Shown: positions 7,694 through 16,894 of the stretch, piece after piece
How positions within the stretch are numbered: position 1 is the first letter of the stretch
How the letters are laid out: every line of letters begins with the position of its first letter
The notes under the pieces: model-generated
What the model saw: the letters and a program-made list of their open reading frames with translations, nothing else
The model's database searches: none
What the model was told of the DNA's origin: nothing
Position numbers and translations under genes: made by a program
Assembly (NCBI GenBank): GCA_003417655.1
Contig: QVMW01000013.1
Coordinates: 44,878-108,877 of the forward strand
DNA length: 64,000 bases
Direction of reading: 5' to 3'
Source of the DNA: Rhodobacteraceae bacterium 63075
GTDB lineage: Bacteria > Pseudomonadota > Alphaproteobacteria > Rhodobacterales > Rhodobacteraceae

Positions 7694-9511
7694 TTAACCC
7701 GCCTGTTCGGCCTTTTCTTCCAGCGTTAACCATTCTTCCTCCGCCGCCGCGAGCGCCTCCTGACGCTCGACCAGCGCCTCGGTGGCCTTCTGGAACTTGA
7801 CCGGCTCGGCGGTGTAAAGATCGGGCTGCGCGAGGAAGGCCTCGAGCTTGGCGATCTCCGCTTCGAGCCGCTCGATCCGCCCCGGCAATTCTTCCAGCTT
7901 GTGCCGCTCGGTGAAGCTCAGCCCCTGCTCCGGCTTGCCCTTGTCCTGCTTTCGCTTCGCGCTTGAAGATTTTGTTTTTTCTGTGTTTTCCGATTTTCCT
8001 GTCTTCGGCTTCTGGGCTTGGTAATCGCTCCAGCCCCCGGCATAAACCGTGGCCTTGCCATCCCCTTCCATGGCGACGGTCAGGCTGGCGACCCGGTCGA
8101 GGAAATCCCGGTCATGGCTGACCAGCAGGACAGTGCCGTCATAGCCGTCGAGCAGCTCCTGCAAGAGGTCGAGCGATTCGACATCGAGGTCGTTCGTCGG
8201 CTCGTCGAGCACCAGCAGGTTGCTTTCCCGCGCCATGAGCTTGGCCAGTAGGAGCCGCGCCTTCTCGCCCCCCGACAGCGCCTTCACAGGCCCCCGCGCC
8301 TGCGCCTCCTCGAAGAGAAATTCCTTAAGGTATCCAACGACATGCTTGGGCTGCCCGCGCACCATGATCTGGTCGGCCTTGCCCGAGACGCGCATCTCGG
8401 GATCGCCGGTCAGGCTGTCCCAGAGGCTCATCTCCGGGTCGAGCTGCGCGCGCGCCTGGTCGAAGATCGCCGCGCTCAGGTTGGTCCCGTGCCTTACGGC
8501 GCCGCTGTCGGGCTCCTCGAGCTTCATGAGCAGGCGAATCGCCGTGGTCTTGCCGACACCGTTCGGCCCCACGAAGGCGACGCGATCCCCCCTCTGAACG
8601 GTCAGGGAAAAATCTGTTAAGATTTGTTTGCCATCATACGCCTTGGAAATGCCTGTCGCTTCAATCACCTTCTTGCCCGATTGCGGGGCCGAGGCGAGAT
8701 CCATCGCCGCCGCGCCCTGTCGCGTGATCTGCGCGGCGCGCTCGGCGCGCAGGTCCTGCAAGGCGCGCACGCGGCCCTGGTTGCGCTTGCGCCGCGCGCT
8801 GATGCCTTCCACGGCCCAGCGGGCCTCGGATTTGATCTTGCGGTCGAGCTTGTGGCGCTGGAGGTCTTCTTCCTCCCAGACCTTGTCGCGCCAGGCTTCG
8901 AAATGCTCGAATCCCTTCTCGTTACGAAGCACTTTTTCCCTGTCTATCCAGAGGGTTACTCGCGTAAGTTCACGCAAGAATCGGCGGTCGTGGCTGATCA
9001 GGACGAAGCCTGCCTTCGCCGATCTGAGCTCGGCCTCCAGCCAGGCGATCGCCTCGATGTCGAGATGGTTGGTCGGCTCGTCGAGCAGCATCAGCTCGGG
9101 CGCTTCGGCCATGAGCTTGGCCAGCGCCGCGCGTCTGCGCTCGCCGCCACTGGCCGTCGCCACCGGGCGCTCGGGGTCGAATTTCAGGCCTTCCCCGGCC
9201 CGCTCCACGCGGTACATCTCGCCCGGATCGAGCGCGCTTGCCGCGTAGTCTCCGAGGGTGGAAAAGCCTTCCATATCAGGCTCTTGCTCCATGTAGCCAA
9301 CGCTCACACCCGGCCCCGGAACCACATCGCCCCGGTCCGGCTCGACAAGACCGGCCATCACCTTCAGCAAGGTCGATTTGCCCGAGCCGTTCCGCCCCAC
9401 AAGCGCCACGCGGTCGCCCGGCTGGACGACCAGCGACAGCCCGTCGAAGACAGGATCGCCGCCGAAGGTCAGGGAGATATCATTGAGCTGTAAAAGAGGA
9501 ACACGCGCCAT
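7694..9511 (-). CDS. ABC-F family ATPase (Uup-like)
   Basis: A 605-residue soluble protein with two ABC ATPase domains and no membrane segments. The first has Walker A GRNGSGKST, signature SGGERRRAAL and Walker B LMLLDEPTNHLD; the second has GPNGVGKTT, LSGGEKARLLLAKL and LLVLDEPTNDLD. A Lys/Ser-rich linker leads to a C-terminal coiled coil of about 80 residues, the hallmark of Uup, which acts on the ribosome or on DNA structures. ABC-F proteins work as translation factors or antibiotic-protection factors; Uup fits best by the tail. Monocistronic, 44 bases before the OlsB gene's 3' end. Confidence 0.9.
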   Translation of the reverse strand: MARVPLLQLNDISLTFGGDPVFDGLSLVVQPGDRVALVGRNGSGKSTLLKVMAGLVEPDRGDVVPGPGVSVGYMEQEPDMEGFSTLGDYAASALDPGEMYRVERAGEGLKFDPERPVATASGGERRRAALAKLMAEAPELMLLDEPTNHLDIEAIAWLEAELRSAKAGFVLISHDRRFLRELTRVTLWIDREKVLRNEKGFEHFEAWRDKVWEEEDLQRHKLDRKIKSEARWAVEGISARRKRNQGRVRALQDLRAERAAQITRQGAAAMDLASAPQSGKKVIEATGISKAYDGKQILTDFSLTVQRGDRVAFVGPNGVGKTTAIRLLMKLEEPDSGAVRHGTNLSAAIFDQARAQLDPEMSLWDSLTGDPEMRVSGKADQIMVRGQPKHVVGYLKEFLFEEAQARGPVKALSGGEKARLLLAKLMARESNLLVLDEPTNDLDVESLDLLQELLDGYDGTVLLVSHDRDFLDRVASLTVAMEGDGKATVYAGGWSDYQAQKPKTGKSENTEKTKSSSAKRKQDKGKPEQGLSFTERHKLEELPGRIERLEAEIAKLEAFLAQPDLYTAEPVKFQKATEALVERQEALAAAEEEWLTLEEKAEQAG

Positions 9512-9555
9512 GAGCGCGGGCTACAGCGCGCCCGGCGGCCCGTCAAGCCGCCTCC

Positions 9556-10287
9556 TCAAGCCGCCGTGGCCCTCAGAAGGCGCTTGCGCGACGGCGGGAT
9601 CGCCGCAATCTCGACCCCGGTAAAGACATGCAGCGTGCCCATCTTGTCATCCACGACCGCATGGTCGCTCACCCAGCCGCCCATCATCAGGTAGGTCTTG
9701 AGAAGCGGCGGCATCCGTCCCATGGCGCGCTTGGGGTCGGGCTTGCGGCGCAGCCGCTTGGCAAAGCGGAACACCTGCGGTGCCTTCACCCGCGGCAGCC
9801 AGCGCTTCGGCGCCAGGTGACGCGCCTTGAGCCATGCGAAGGCGTCGAGATAGGGTGTGGTTTCCACGCCGGGAAAGGAGGAGCAGCCAAAGAGCATTTC
9901 GACATTGTTTTCATCGACATAGCGCGTTATCGCGGCCCAGGAGACCCGCAGGATATCCGCATCGAAAGCCTCCGGATCAACGCAGAACCGACCCATCTCG
10001 ACCATCGGGCCGTCATAGCTTTCAAGCGCGCTCAACTCGTAGAACTGGGCCGAGTAGCTCCGGCATATCTCGTGGCCGCCGTCAAAGCGCATCATCCGGA
10101 AACAGCCCACCAGCGCGCCATCCGCCACACGCTCGACAAGCACCTGGTCGCAAAAGCCGTCAAAGCCGTCATCGTCGAGCCCGTCGCGGTTGAAGAACGC
10201 CTTGTGCCTGAGCGCCTGCGCCGCGACCACATCGGCCTCGCATGCCGCCAGCCTCACCCTCAGACCACCCTTCTCGAACGCCATCAT
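9556..10287 (-). CDS. olsB: L-ornithine N-alpha-acyltransferase, OlsB-like (GNAT fold)
   Basis: A 243-residue GNAT-type acyltransferase like OlsB, which moves a 3-hydroxyacyl group from acyl carrier protein to ornithine, the first step to the phosphorus-free ornithine lipids. Features are RHKAFFNRDGLDDDGFD near residue 27, VGCFRMMRF, VEMGRFCVDPE and LFGCSSFPGVE. The ATG at 10287 follows an AAGGAGCG ribosome site. In several relatives olsB is followed by olsA, which adds the second fatty acid; here the next gene is an ABC-F ATPase, so olsA must lie elsewhere if present. Symbol inferred from family resemblance. Confidence 0.75.
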   Translation of the reverse strand: MMAFEKGGLRVRLAACEADVVAAQALRHKAFFNRDGLDDDGFDGFCDQVLVERVADGALVGCFRMMRFDGGHEICRSYSAQFYELSALESYDGPMVEMGRFCVDPEAFDADILRVSWAAITRYVDENNVEMLFGCSSFPGVETTPYLDAFAWLKARHLAPKRWLPRVKAPQVFRFAKRLRRKPDPKRAMGRMPPLLKTYLMMGGWVSDHAVVDDKMGTLHVFTGVEIAAIPPSRKRLLRATAA

Positions 10288-10378
10288 CGCCTCGCTCCTT
10301 CCCGTGTCACATGCCCCCGATACAAGGCCGGGGGCACAGGGATATGACAGGGCTTCTCCCCGCCCGTGGCGACGAAGA

Positions 10379-10840
10379 TCAGAAGTCGGCAGGGTTGAAG
10401 CGCCCGATGCTACTAAGCAGTTGCCGCAGGAACGTGTTGTCCGACACGCTCGATTCCGTCACGCGGCGCGAGAGCGGGACGATCTTGCCATCGGCAAGCG
10501 AGAACCGCTCGATGTTCTGAACGGTCCCGGACTCATCGAAGCTGATCGCCAGCACTTCCCGCTCCACCTCCTTGGGCCTGAGCGCACCGAAATGGCGCAC
10601 ACGGCTCTTCACGTAGTAATATCCGGAGCTGTCCAGAATCCCCGCCGCCGATGGCTCCCCGATGACGTCTTCGACGCTCTGGCGCGAATCTACGCCGACA
10701 ACGATCTCGGCGAGGTCTTCGTCGCTCGGGACATAGCCATGATTGCGGTATGTCGCGGCGCATGCGCTCAGCCCCAGCAACAGCACGAGCGCCAGCAAGA
10801 GCTTTGAGCCGTGGCGCATTTCGAGGAAAGTCAGTTTCAT
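10379..10840 (-). CDS. bamE: Outer membrane assembly lipoprotein BamE (SmpA/OmlA family)
   Basis: A 153-residue outer-membrane lipoprotein of the SmpA/OmlA family, the BamE part of the complex that inserts beta-barrel proteins. The lipobox is LSAC (Cys about residue 27) after a hydrophobic stretch. The folded part carries the family pattern: YVPSDEDLAEIVVGVDSRQS, then VIGEPS and YYYVKSRVR. The ATG at 10840 has an AAAGGG ribosome site; the in-frame ATG at 10819 has none. Divergent from the YceD gene, with about 100 bases between for both promoters. Confidence 0.85.
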   Translation of the reverse strand: MKLTFLEMRHGSKLLLALVLLLGLSACAATYRNHGYVPSDEDLAEIVVGVDSRQSVEDVIGEPSAAGILDSSGYYYVKSRVRHFGALRPKEVEREVLAISFDESGTVQNIERFSLADGKIVPLSRRVTESSVSDNTFLRQLLSSIGRFNPADF

Positions 10841-10944
10841 AAATGCCCTTTCGTGTCGGCCCCTTGTGTCGATCGCACAGGCCCCTTATCCCGATTACTA
10901 AGATTAACCGCCCGATTCAACAAGCATGGCCTGGCTTCGACGCG

Positions 10945-11523
10945 ATGACGCATGAATTCGAGACCCAAGCGAGCATTCCGCTCAAGAGCCTGAAAGCCAG
11001 TCAGGCGCACAGGTTTTCCTATGTGCCGGACCGCGACACATGTGCCGAAATCGCCGCGGATCTCGACCTGACGGATCTTCGCAAGGCGCGGCTGGAAGGC
11101 ACGCTCTCACCTGTCGGTAGCAATGACTGGCTGCTCGAGGCCCGGCTCGGGGCGAGTGTCCAGCAGGCCTGCGTGGTCACGCTCGCCCCCGTGACCACGC
11201 GGATCGAGGAACCTGTCACGCGCCGTTTCGTGCATGAGATGCCGGATATCCCGCTGGACGAGGAAGAGGTCGAAATGCCCGAGGACGACACGCTCGAGCC
11301 GCTCGGGCAGGAAATATCGCTGCTCACGGTGCTGCGCGAGTCGCTCTCGCTGGCGCTGCCGCCCTATCCGCGCGCCGAGGGCGCCGAGCTGGGCGAGGCC
11401 GTCTTCGCCGAAGATGGCACAGCGCCCATGCGCGACGAGGATACAAAGCCCTTCGCCGGCCTCGCTGCGTTGAAGGGCAAGCTTGCAGGATCCAGCGACG
11501 AGGGCGAGGGCAACGGGGGCTGA
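10945..11523 (+). CDS. DUF177 (YceD) family protein
   Basis: A 192-residue acidic cytosolic protein of the YceD/DUF177 family, linked to 23S rRNA processing and nearly always encoded just before rpmF. The family core is visible as VQQACVVTLAPVTTRIEEPV followed by an acidic run and a C-terminal ALPPYPRA. The start at 10945 (MTHEFETQ) gives the usual N-terminus; an open frame back to 10843 is not needed. It is the first gene of the conserved yceD-rpmF-plsX-fabH-ihfA-merR block, with 198 bases to rpmF that could hold another promoter. Confidence 0.85.
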   Translation: MTHEFETQASIPLKSLKASQAHRFSYVPDRDTCAEIAADLDLTDLRKARLEGTLSPVGSNDWLLEARLGASVQQACVVTLAPVTTRIEEPVTRRFVHEMPDIPLDEEEVEMPEDDTLEPLGQEISLLTVLRESLSLALPPYPRAEGAELGEAVFAEDGTAPMRDEDTKPFAGLAALKGKLAGSSDEGEGNGG

Positions 11524-11721
11524 GCGCGCGGCGAAACCTTGCCAATCCACAAGGAAATTCGGGCTTGCGCTTCTAATGATTCCCGTTATTTTGCGCCCTC
11601 TTGCGAATTTTGGGTTGGACAGCCGCGCGCCAAGCGCATAAGAGCACGTCAGACCCATTGATGCGGGGCACCGCCCCTCCGAAAACCGGGCCAGAGGCCC
11701 CCAGATGATTGAGGTTGCGAC

Positions 11722-11928
11722 ATGGCTGTCCAACAGAACAAAGTATCGAAATCGCGCCGCAACAACCGCCGCGCGCATGACTCGCTTTCCGGAGCGAACC
11801 CCAACGAATGCCCCAATTGCGGCGAGCTCAAGCGCCCGCATCACGTCTGTGCCGATTGTGGCCACTATGCCGATCGTGAAGTCGTGGCGGTTGCGGAAGA
11901 AGTCGAGATCGACGAAGACGCGGCCTAA
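11722..11928 (+). CDS. rpmF: Ribosomal protein bL32
   Basis: A 68-residue protein of the large ribosomal subunit. The basic N-terminus [19 protein letters not shown] and the zinc-knuckle cysteines CPNCGE and CADCG are diagnostic. The acidic C-terminal tail (VEIDEDAA) is common in alphaproteobacterial L32. It sits 14 bases before plsX, so growth-linked control of ribosome and lipid synthesis through one transcript is likely. Confidence 0.98.
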   Translation: MAVQQNKVSKSRRNNRRAHDSLSGANPNECPNCGELKRPHHVCADCGHYADREVVAVAEEVEIDEDAA

Positions 11929-11942
11929 GCCGAGGCTTACAC

Positions 11943-13067
11943 ATGAGCCAGAACACCACGCCTGCGCCGGATTCCAGCGAGAAGAAGTCGCAGCGTGTTG
12001 TCATTTCGGTCGATGCCATGGGCGGAGACAAGGGGCCGGCGGCTGTTGTCGCCGGCTGCTCGCATTCTGCCAGGCGCAACGATGATATCTACTTTCTGCT
12101 GCACGGCGCGAAAGCCGAGCTTGAGCCTCTCGTCGCGCGCAGGAAGCCGCTTCAGGGGCGCTGCGAGATCATTGATGCGCAATCGGTCGTGTCGATGGAG
12201 GACAAGCCGAGCCAGGTCATCCGCTCGGGGCGTGATTCGTCGATGTGGTCCGCGCTCGAGAGCGTGCGCAATGGGGATGCCACTGTCTGTGTCTCCTGCG
12301 GCAATACAGGCGCGCTCATGGCGCTGTCTGTCATTCGCCTGCGCAAGCTGCCCGGCGTCTACCGCCCGGCAATCGGGGTCCTCTGGCCCTCGCGCAATCC
12401 GCAAGGCTACAATGTCATGCTCGACGGCGGTGCCGACATCCGCGCCGACGAGAGGGACCTCATGCAATATGCGCTGATGGGCGCTTCCTACGCGCGCAAC
12501 GGGCTCGACCTTGCGCGCCCCCGCGTCGGATTGCTGAATGTCGGGACGGAAGAGCACAAGGGCCGCTCCGAGATACAGGCCGCCAACGAGCTGATCGCGG
12601 AGAACGCCGAGGCGGCCGATTTCGAATATGTCGGCTTCGTCGAGGGCAAGGACCTGCCGGGCAGCGCCTGTGACGTGATCGTCACCGACGGGTTCACCGG
12701 CAACGTAGCGCTGAAAACGGGCGAGGGCATTGCCGGGTTCATCAGCGAGCAGTTGCGCGAGGCCTTCAAGTACACGCCCCTGTCGCGGATCGCCGCGCTG
12801 CTGGCCTATCCCTCGCTGCGCCGTCTGAGAAAGCGGATCGATCCGCGCATGGCCAATGGCGGCGTGTTCCTCGGACTGAACGGCACCGTCGTCAAGTCGC
12901 ATGGCTCGGCCGATGCAACGGGTGTCTCGGCGGCGGTCAAACTCGCCTTTCAACTCGCCCAGTCGGGCTTCAATGAACGGCTCGCCGCGAGGATTTCGAG
13001 CGCGACGATGCTTGCATCCGAGCGCGATCGGGACGACGATGCGGCAGAGCGAGGAAACACGACATGA
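11943..13067 (+). CDS. plsX: Phosphate acyltransferase PlsX
   Basis: A 374-residue peripheral membrane enzyme that makes acyl-phosphate from acyl-ACP, the acyl donor for the first step of phospholipid synthesis. SVDAMGGDKGP near residue 22 is the typical N-terminal motif, with SCGNTGALMALSV, RPAIGVLWP and VTDGFTGNVALKTGEG following. Length is a little above the usual 330-350 because of a variable first 20 residues and a charged tail. Its stop overlaps the fabH start (ATGA). Confidence 0.97.
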   Translation: MSQNTTPAPDSSEKKSQRVVISVDAMGGDKGPAAVVAGCSHSARRNDDIYFLLHGAKAELEPLVARRKPLQGRCEIIDAQSVVSMEDKPSQVIRSGRDSSMWSALESVRNGDATVCVSCGNTGALMALSVIRLRKLPGVYRPAIGVLWPSRNPQGYNVMLDGGADIRADERDLMQYALMGASYARNGLDLARPRVGLLNVGTEEHKGRSEIQAANELIAENAEAADFEYVGFVEGKDLPGSACDVIVTDGFTGNVALKTGEGIAGFISEQLREAFKYTPLSRIAALLAYPSLRRLRKRIDPRMANGGVFLGLNGTVVKSHGSADATGVSAAVKLAFQLAQSGFNERLAARISSATMLASERDRDDDAAERGNTT

Positions 13068-14038
13068 CAAAGCGCGCCGTGGTGGTCGGATACGGGCACT
13101 ACCTGCCCGACCGAATCGTCCCCAATGCGGAATTCGAAAAAACGCTCGAGACGAGCGATGAATGGATTCGGTCCCGCTCGGGGATCGAACGCCGTCACTT
13201 TGCGGCCAAGGACCAGCACACATCCGACCTTGGCAGCGAGGCCGCGAAGGCCGCCCTTGCCCGCGCTGGCCTCGAAGCCGATGACATCGACGCCATAATT
13301 GTCGCCACCTCCACGCCCGACCTGACCTTCCCGTCCGTTGCGACGATGATACAGCACAAGATCGGCGCGACACGCGGCTTTGCATTCGACGTTCAGGCCG
13401 TCTGTGCCGGCTTCGTCTACGCGCTCACGACAGCCAACGGGCTCATCCTCTCCGGTCAGGCCGAGCGTGTTCTCGTGATCGGCGCGGAGACCTTCAGCCG
13501 CATCATGGACTGGACCGACAGGTCAACCTGCGTGCTTTTCGGAGATGGCGCGGGCGCGCTCGTTCTGGAGGCACAGGAGGGCAGTGGAGACGGCAGCGAC
13601 AGGGGCCTTCTCGCCTCCGACCTGAACTCCGACGGGCGTTACAAGGAAATGCTCTATGTCGATGGCGGCGTCTCCAGTACCGGCCATTCCGGCAAGCTGC
13701 GCATGCAGGGCAATGCCCTGTTCAGACAGGCCGTGGAAAAACTCTCCGCCACGGCGGATGCGGCCCTCGCAAAAGCGGGTCTGGGCCATGACGATGTCGA
13801 CTGGATCGTGCCGCACCAGGCCAATATCCGCATCATCCAAGGCACTGCCAAGAAACTCGGCATTCCGATGGACCGGGTGATTCTCACGGTTCAGGATCAT
13901 GGCAACACCTCCGCAGCCTCGATCCCGCTGGCCCTCTCCGTCGGGGCCTCCGATGGCCGGATCAAGCAGGGCGATCTGTGCCTGACCGAAGCCATCGGCG
14001 GCGGCCTGGCCTGGGGGGCCGTTGCACTGCGCTGGTGA
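13064..14038 (+). CDS. fabH: 3-oxoacyl-ACP synthase III (KAS III)
   Basis: A 324-residue enzyme that starts fatty acid chains by condensing acetyl-CoA with malonyl-ACP. The catalytic Cys lies in [13 protein letters not shown], the His in [10 protein letters not shown] and the Asn in [14 protein letters not shown]. The N-terminus with [16 protein letters not shown] is standard. Start overlaps plsX by four bases (ATGA), giving tight coupling of chain initiation with PlsX. Confidence 0.98.
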   Translation: MTKRAVVVGYGHYLPDRIVPNAEFEKTLETSDEWIRSRSGIERRHFAAKDQHTSDLGSEAAKAALARAGLEADDIDAIIVATSTPDLTFPSVATMIQHKIGATRGFAFDVQAVCAGFVYALTTANGLILSGQAERVLVIGAETFSRIMDWTDRSTCVLFGDGAGALVLEAQEGSGDGSDRGLLASDLNSDGRYKEMLYVDGGVSSTGHSGKLRMQGNALFRQAVEKLSATADAALAKAGLGHDDVDWIVPHQANIRIIQGTAKKLGIPMDRVILTVQDHGNTSAASIPLALSVGASDGRIKQGDLCLTEAIGGGLAWGAVALRW

Positions 14039-14144
14039 GGCGATCCGCACAGGCGGGTTTGCCGCTCAAATGCCGCCTGCCAAGCCATTGATATTGACTC
14101 GGAATCTTATCGCTGCCTATGCTGCCGAAAACCTGGGGGATAGA

Positions 14145-14447
14145 ATGAGTGAGAAAACTCTTACGAGGATGGACCTGAGCGAGGCGGTCTTTCGAGAGGT
14201 CGGCCTTTCGCGCAATGACAGCGCGCAGCTCGTTGAGAGCGTTCTGGAGCATATTTCCGACGCGCTCGTGGACGATGAACAAGTCAAGATTTCATCGTTC
14301 GGCACGTTTTCGGTGCGCCAGAAAACGGCCCGCATGGGACGCAATCCCAAAACCGGCCAGGAAGTCCCGATCGACCCGCGCCGTGTGTTGACCTTCCGCC
14401 CCTCTCATCTGATGAAAGACAGGGTCGCGGCGGGCAACAAAAAATAA
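14145..14447 (+). CDS. ihfA: Integration host factor subunit alpha
   Basis: A 100-residue DNA-bending protein that pairs with IHF beta and acts in recombination, replication and gene control. The HU/IHF signature is present: [33 protein letters not shown], then [14 protein letters not shown] and [13 protein letters not shown]. The start at 14145 follows a GGGGGAT site; the longer open frame upstream overlaps fabH and does not look coding. Lies between fabH and merR as in related genomes. Confidence 0.97.
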   Translation: MSEKTLTRMDLSEAVFREVGLSRNDSAQLVESVLEHISDALVDDEQVKISSFGTFSVRQKTARMGRNPKTGQEVPIDPRRVLTFRPSHLMKDRVAAGNKK

Positions 14448-14462
14448 GCGCGGGCAAACAGG

Positions 14463-15302
14463 ATGGCAAAATCGGCTGAAGCGTTCAGAACGATCAGTGA
14501 AGTCGCTGACTGGCTGGGCTTGCCGACACATGTGCTCCGGTTCTGGGAGAGCAAGTTCAGCCAGGTCAAACCCGTCAAGCGCGCCGGCGGGCGCCGGTAT
14601 TACAGGCCGAACGACATGCTGCTGCTCGGCGGCATCAAGAAGCTCCTGCATGATGACGGCATGACGATCAAGGGGGCGCAGAAGATGCTGCGCGACCACG
14701 GCGTCAAGCATGTCGCCGAGCTTTCCCAGCCGCTTGACCAGGGCAGCGAAGCCGAGGATGCCATCGACGCGGAGGCGCTTGAGGGCACCGCACCCCGGGA
14801 GAGCCTGGAAAGCGCGCAGCCTGCCCTGGAAGACACGCCCGACAGCGCAGAGCCAACATCCGGAGCCGATGCGCCGGCGGCCACGCCCGAAAGCGCAGCG
14901 GCGGCGGCCGAAGACGGCGCGGATGCTGAGCCGGAGGCCGCAGCTGATGCGCCGCGCGATGACGCTACGGGTGACGAGAGGGACGCCGCGCCCGACGAGC
15001 CAGTCGAGATATCTGCCGCGCATACGCCTGAGCATGAGCAAGACCAAGGCCCCGTCTTCCACGACAGTGGCGCGCTGCCCGCCTTCCTGCGCAAACCGGG
15101 CGGAGACGCCGATGGCACGGGCCCCGCAAAGTCGCGCCCCGTGCTCCATGTCAATGTCCCGGACGATCCGGCAGACACCGAACCTGATGTGGATGCCGGC
15201 CTGCTCAGCCGCCTCGCCGCGCTCAGAACTCCGCCCGAAACGGAGGCGCGCCGCGCGCTTGAGCAAGCTCGCGGCGAGCTGCAAAAGCTCTCGGAAAAAT
15301 AA
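14463..15302 (+). CDS. MerR family transcriptional regulator with long acidic tail
   Basis: A 279-residue protein. Residues 8-80 form a MerR helix-turn-helix ([20 protein letters not shown], then [12 protein letters not shown] and [15 protein letters not shown]). The following 170 or so residues are rich in Ala, Glu, Asp, Pro and Ser and look disordered, ending in a short ordered segment ([25 protein letters not shown] in part). No cysteines for metal sensing are seen in the usual place, so the signal is unknown. It follows ihfA by 15 bases and precedes a tRNA-Pro, a conserved arrangement in this family. Confidence 0.85.
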   Translation: MAKSAEAFRTISEVADWLGLPTHVLRFWESKFSQVKPVKRAGGRRYYRPNDMLLLGGIKKLLHDDGMTIKGAQKMLRDHGVKHVAELSQPLDQGSEAEDAIDAEALEGTAPRESLESAQPALEDTPDSAEPTSGADAPAATPESAAAAAEDGADAEPEAAADAPRDDATGDERDAAPDEPVEISAAHTPEHEQDQGPVFHDSGALPAFLRKPGGDADGTGPAKSRPVLHVNVPDDPADTEPDVDAGLLSRLAALRTPPETEARRALEQARGELQKLSEK

Positions 15303-15374
15303 GCGGCCCCGGCCCCGGTATTGCCTTGTTTTCCCTTGCCCTCACCGTCAAAAACGCTATGTAGCACCCATCGT

Positions 15375-15451
15375 CGGGCTATAGCGCAGCCTGGTAGCGC
15401 GTCCGTCTGGGGGACGGAAGGTCGCAGGTTCGAGTCCTGCTAGCCCGACCA
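15375..15451 (+). tRNA. tRNA-Pro(GGG)
   Basis: A 77-base cloverleaf with acceptor CGGGCTA / TAGCCCG, anticodon stem TCCGT/ACGGA, anticodon loop CTGGGGG (anticodon GGG), T loop TTCGAGT and encoded CCA. Confidence 0.95.
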
Positions 15452-15590
15452 CTTCAATTCCGGCGATTTTCGATATTGGACACCGCAGCGCCTGCAGGGA
15501 TCATTCTTTCCAGCGCGCTGAGTTTTTCCGCTCCAAAGCCCTGCAAAGATTCGCTAGAACCGTCCAAAGCCATTTGGAAGAGGTGACGCG

Positions 15591-16667
15591 ATGCCGGGCG
15601 TATTGGCCAGCCAGCAGATCAAGGCCCTGATCGACGACAAAGCCATTCTGGCGCAGGCGGATTACGTGGATGGCCAGGTGCAACCCGCCAGCCTCGACTT
15701 GCGCCTCGGTGCCCGGGCCTGGCGGGTGCGCGCCTCCTTTCTCGCCGGGGCGGGTCGCAGCGTTGCGCAGCGCCTCGAGGAGTTCGAGATGCACCGTCTC
15801 GATCTCACGCCCGGCGCGGTGCTCGAAAAGGGCTGCGTCTATGTCGTCGAGCTTCAGGAGAGCCTCGCCCTGCCCGATCATGTCCAGGCCGTCGCCAACG
15901 CCAAGAGCTCCACGGGCCGGCTCGATCTGCTCACCCGCGCGATCACCGATGGCGGAGAGGAGTTCGACCGCTTCCCCGCAGGCTACAAAGGGCCGCTCTA
16001 CGCCGAGATATGCCCGCGCTCCTTCTCCGTGCTGGTCCGCCCCGGCATGCGCCTCAACCAGATCCGCTTCCGCGACGGTCATGCAGCGCTCGGCGATACG
16101 GCGCTGCGCGCCCTGCATGACGAGATCCCGCTCGTCGACAGCGGCGAGCCGGTGATCGACGAAGGCCTCGGCTTCTCGGTCGATCTGCGCCCCGCTTCGG
16201 GCGATCTTGTCGGTTACCGCGCGAAGCCGCATACCGGCATAATCGACCTCGACAAGCTGAACCACTACGCGCCCGAAGATTACTGGGAAGAGGTGCGCAG
16301 CAAGACCGGCCAGATCGTGCTGGACCCGGGCGCCTTCTATATCCTCGTCAGCAATGAAGCCGTCTGCATCCCGCCGGGCTATGCAGCGGAAATGGCCCCC
16401 TACCTCGCCATGGTCGGCGAATTTCGTGTGCATTACGCAGGTTTCTTCGACCCGGGCTTCGGCTATGCCAAGGCCGGAGGGGCCGGCTCACGCGGGGTGC
16501 TGGAAGTGCGCTGCCACGAATCCCCCTTCGTGCTCGAGCACGGGCAGATCGTGGGGCGGCTTGTCTATGAGAAAATGTCTGAGACCCCGGATGAGCTCTA
16601 CGGCTCCGGGATCGCGTCGAACTATCAGGGACAGGGTCTCAAACTGTCGAAACACTTCAAGGCGTAA
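15591..16667 (+). CDS. dcd: 2'-deoxycytidine 5'-triphosphate deaminase, long form
   Basis: A 358-residue protein of the dCTP deaminase/dUTPase fold that converts dCTP to dUTP for thymidylate supply. ANAKSSTGRLDLLTRAITDGG near residue 103 holds the Arg/Ser and family loop, and RPGMRLNQIRF follows. Classic Dcd has about 190 residues. This form is about twice as long, with a second similar half (QIVLDPGAFYILVSNEAVCIPPG, then EVRCHESPFVLEHGQIVGRL in part), as in other alphaproteobacteria, so two trimeric-type domains appear fused. A GAAGAGGTGA site precedes the ATG. Confidence 0.85.
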   Translation: MPGVLASQQIKALIDDKAILAQADYVDGQVQPASLDLRLGARAWRVRASFLAGAGRSVAQRLEEFEMHRLDLTPGAVLEKGCVYVVELQESLALPDHVQAVANAKSSTGRLDLLTRAITDGGEEFDRFPAGYKGPLYAEICPRSFSVLVRPGMRLNQIRFRDGHAALGDTALRALHDEIPLVDSGEPVIDEGLGFSVDLRPASGDLVGYRAKPHTGIIDLDKLNHYAPEDYWEEVRSKTGQIVLDPGAFYILVSNEAVCIPPGYAAEMAPYLAMVGEFRVHYAGFFDPGFGYAKAGGAGSRGVLEVRCHESPFVLEHGQIVGRLVYEKMSETPDELYGSGIASNYQGQGLKLSKHFKA

Positions 16668-16690
16668 GCCTCAAGGCGCAGCCGGGCGCT

Positions 16691-16834
16691 TCAGGCGTTG
16701 TTGTCCTTGTGCTCGCCCTTGGGCGCAGCCCGCTTCTTGCCGCTCATCTTCTTCGCGGCCATGTTGATTCCCGAGTTCGTCGCCCTGCGCACAAGCTGGC
16801 GCATGACCATCTGGATGATCCGATCGAAGTTCAT
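16691..16834 (-). CDS. 47-residue basic protein downstream of scpB
   Basis: A small gene below usual ORF cut-offs: 47 residues starting MNFDRIIQMVMRQLVRRATN, with a basic Lys/Arg-rich C-terminal half. An AAGGAACG ribosome site sits just before the ATG. It follows scpB by 60 bases on the same strand and looks like the last gene of the SPOR-nagZ-scpA-scpB operon. I recall similar small proteins at this place in relatives, but I cannot name a function. Charge suggests nucleic-acid or membrane-surface contact. Confidence 0.6.
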   Translation of the reverse strand: MNFDRIIQMVMRQLVRRATNSGINMAAKKMSGKKRAAPKGEHKDNNA

Positions 16835-16894
16835 GTCACGTTCCTTCTCTGCCTCGCGTTCAATATAGCACGAAATGTGCAGAATTTAAGGCGT

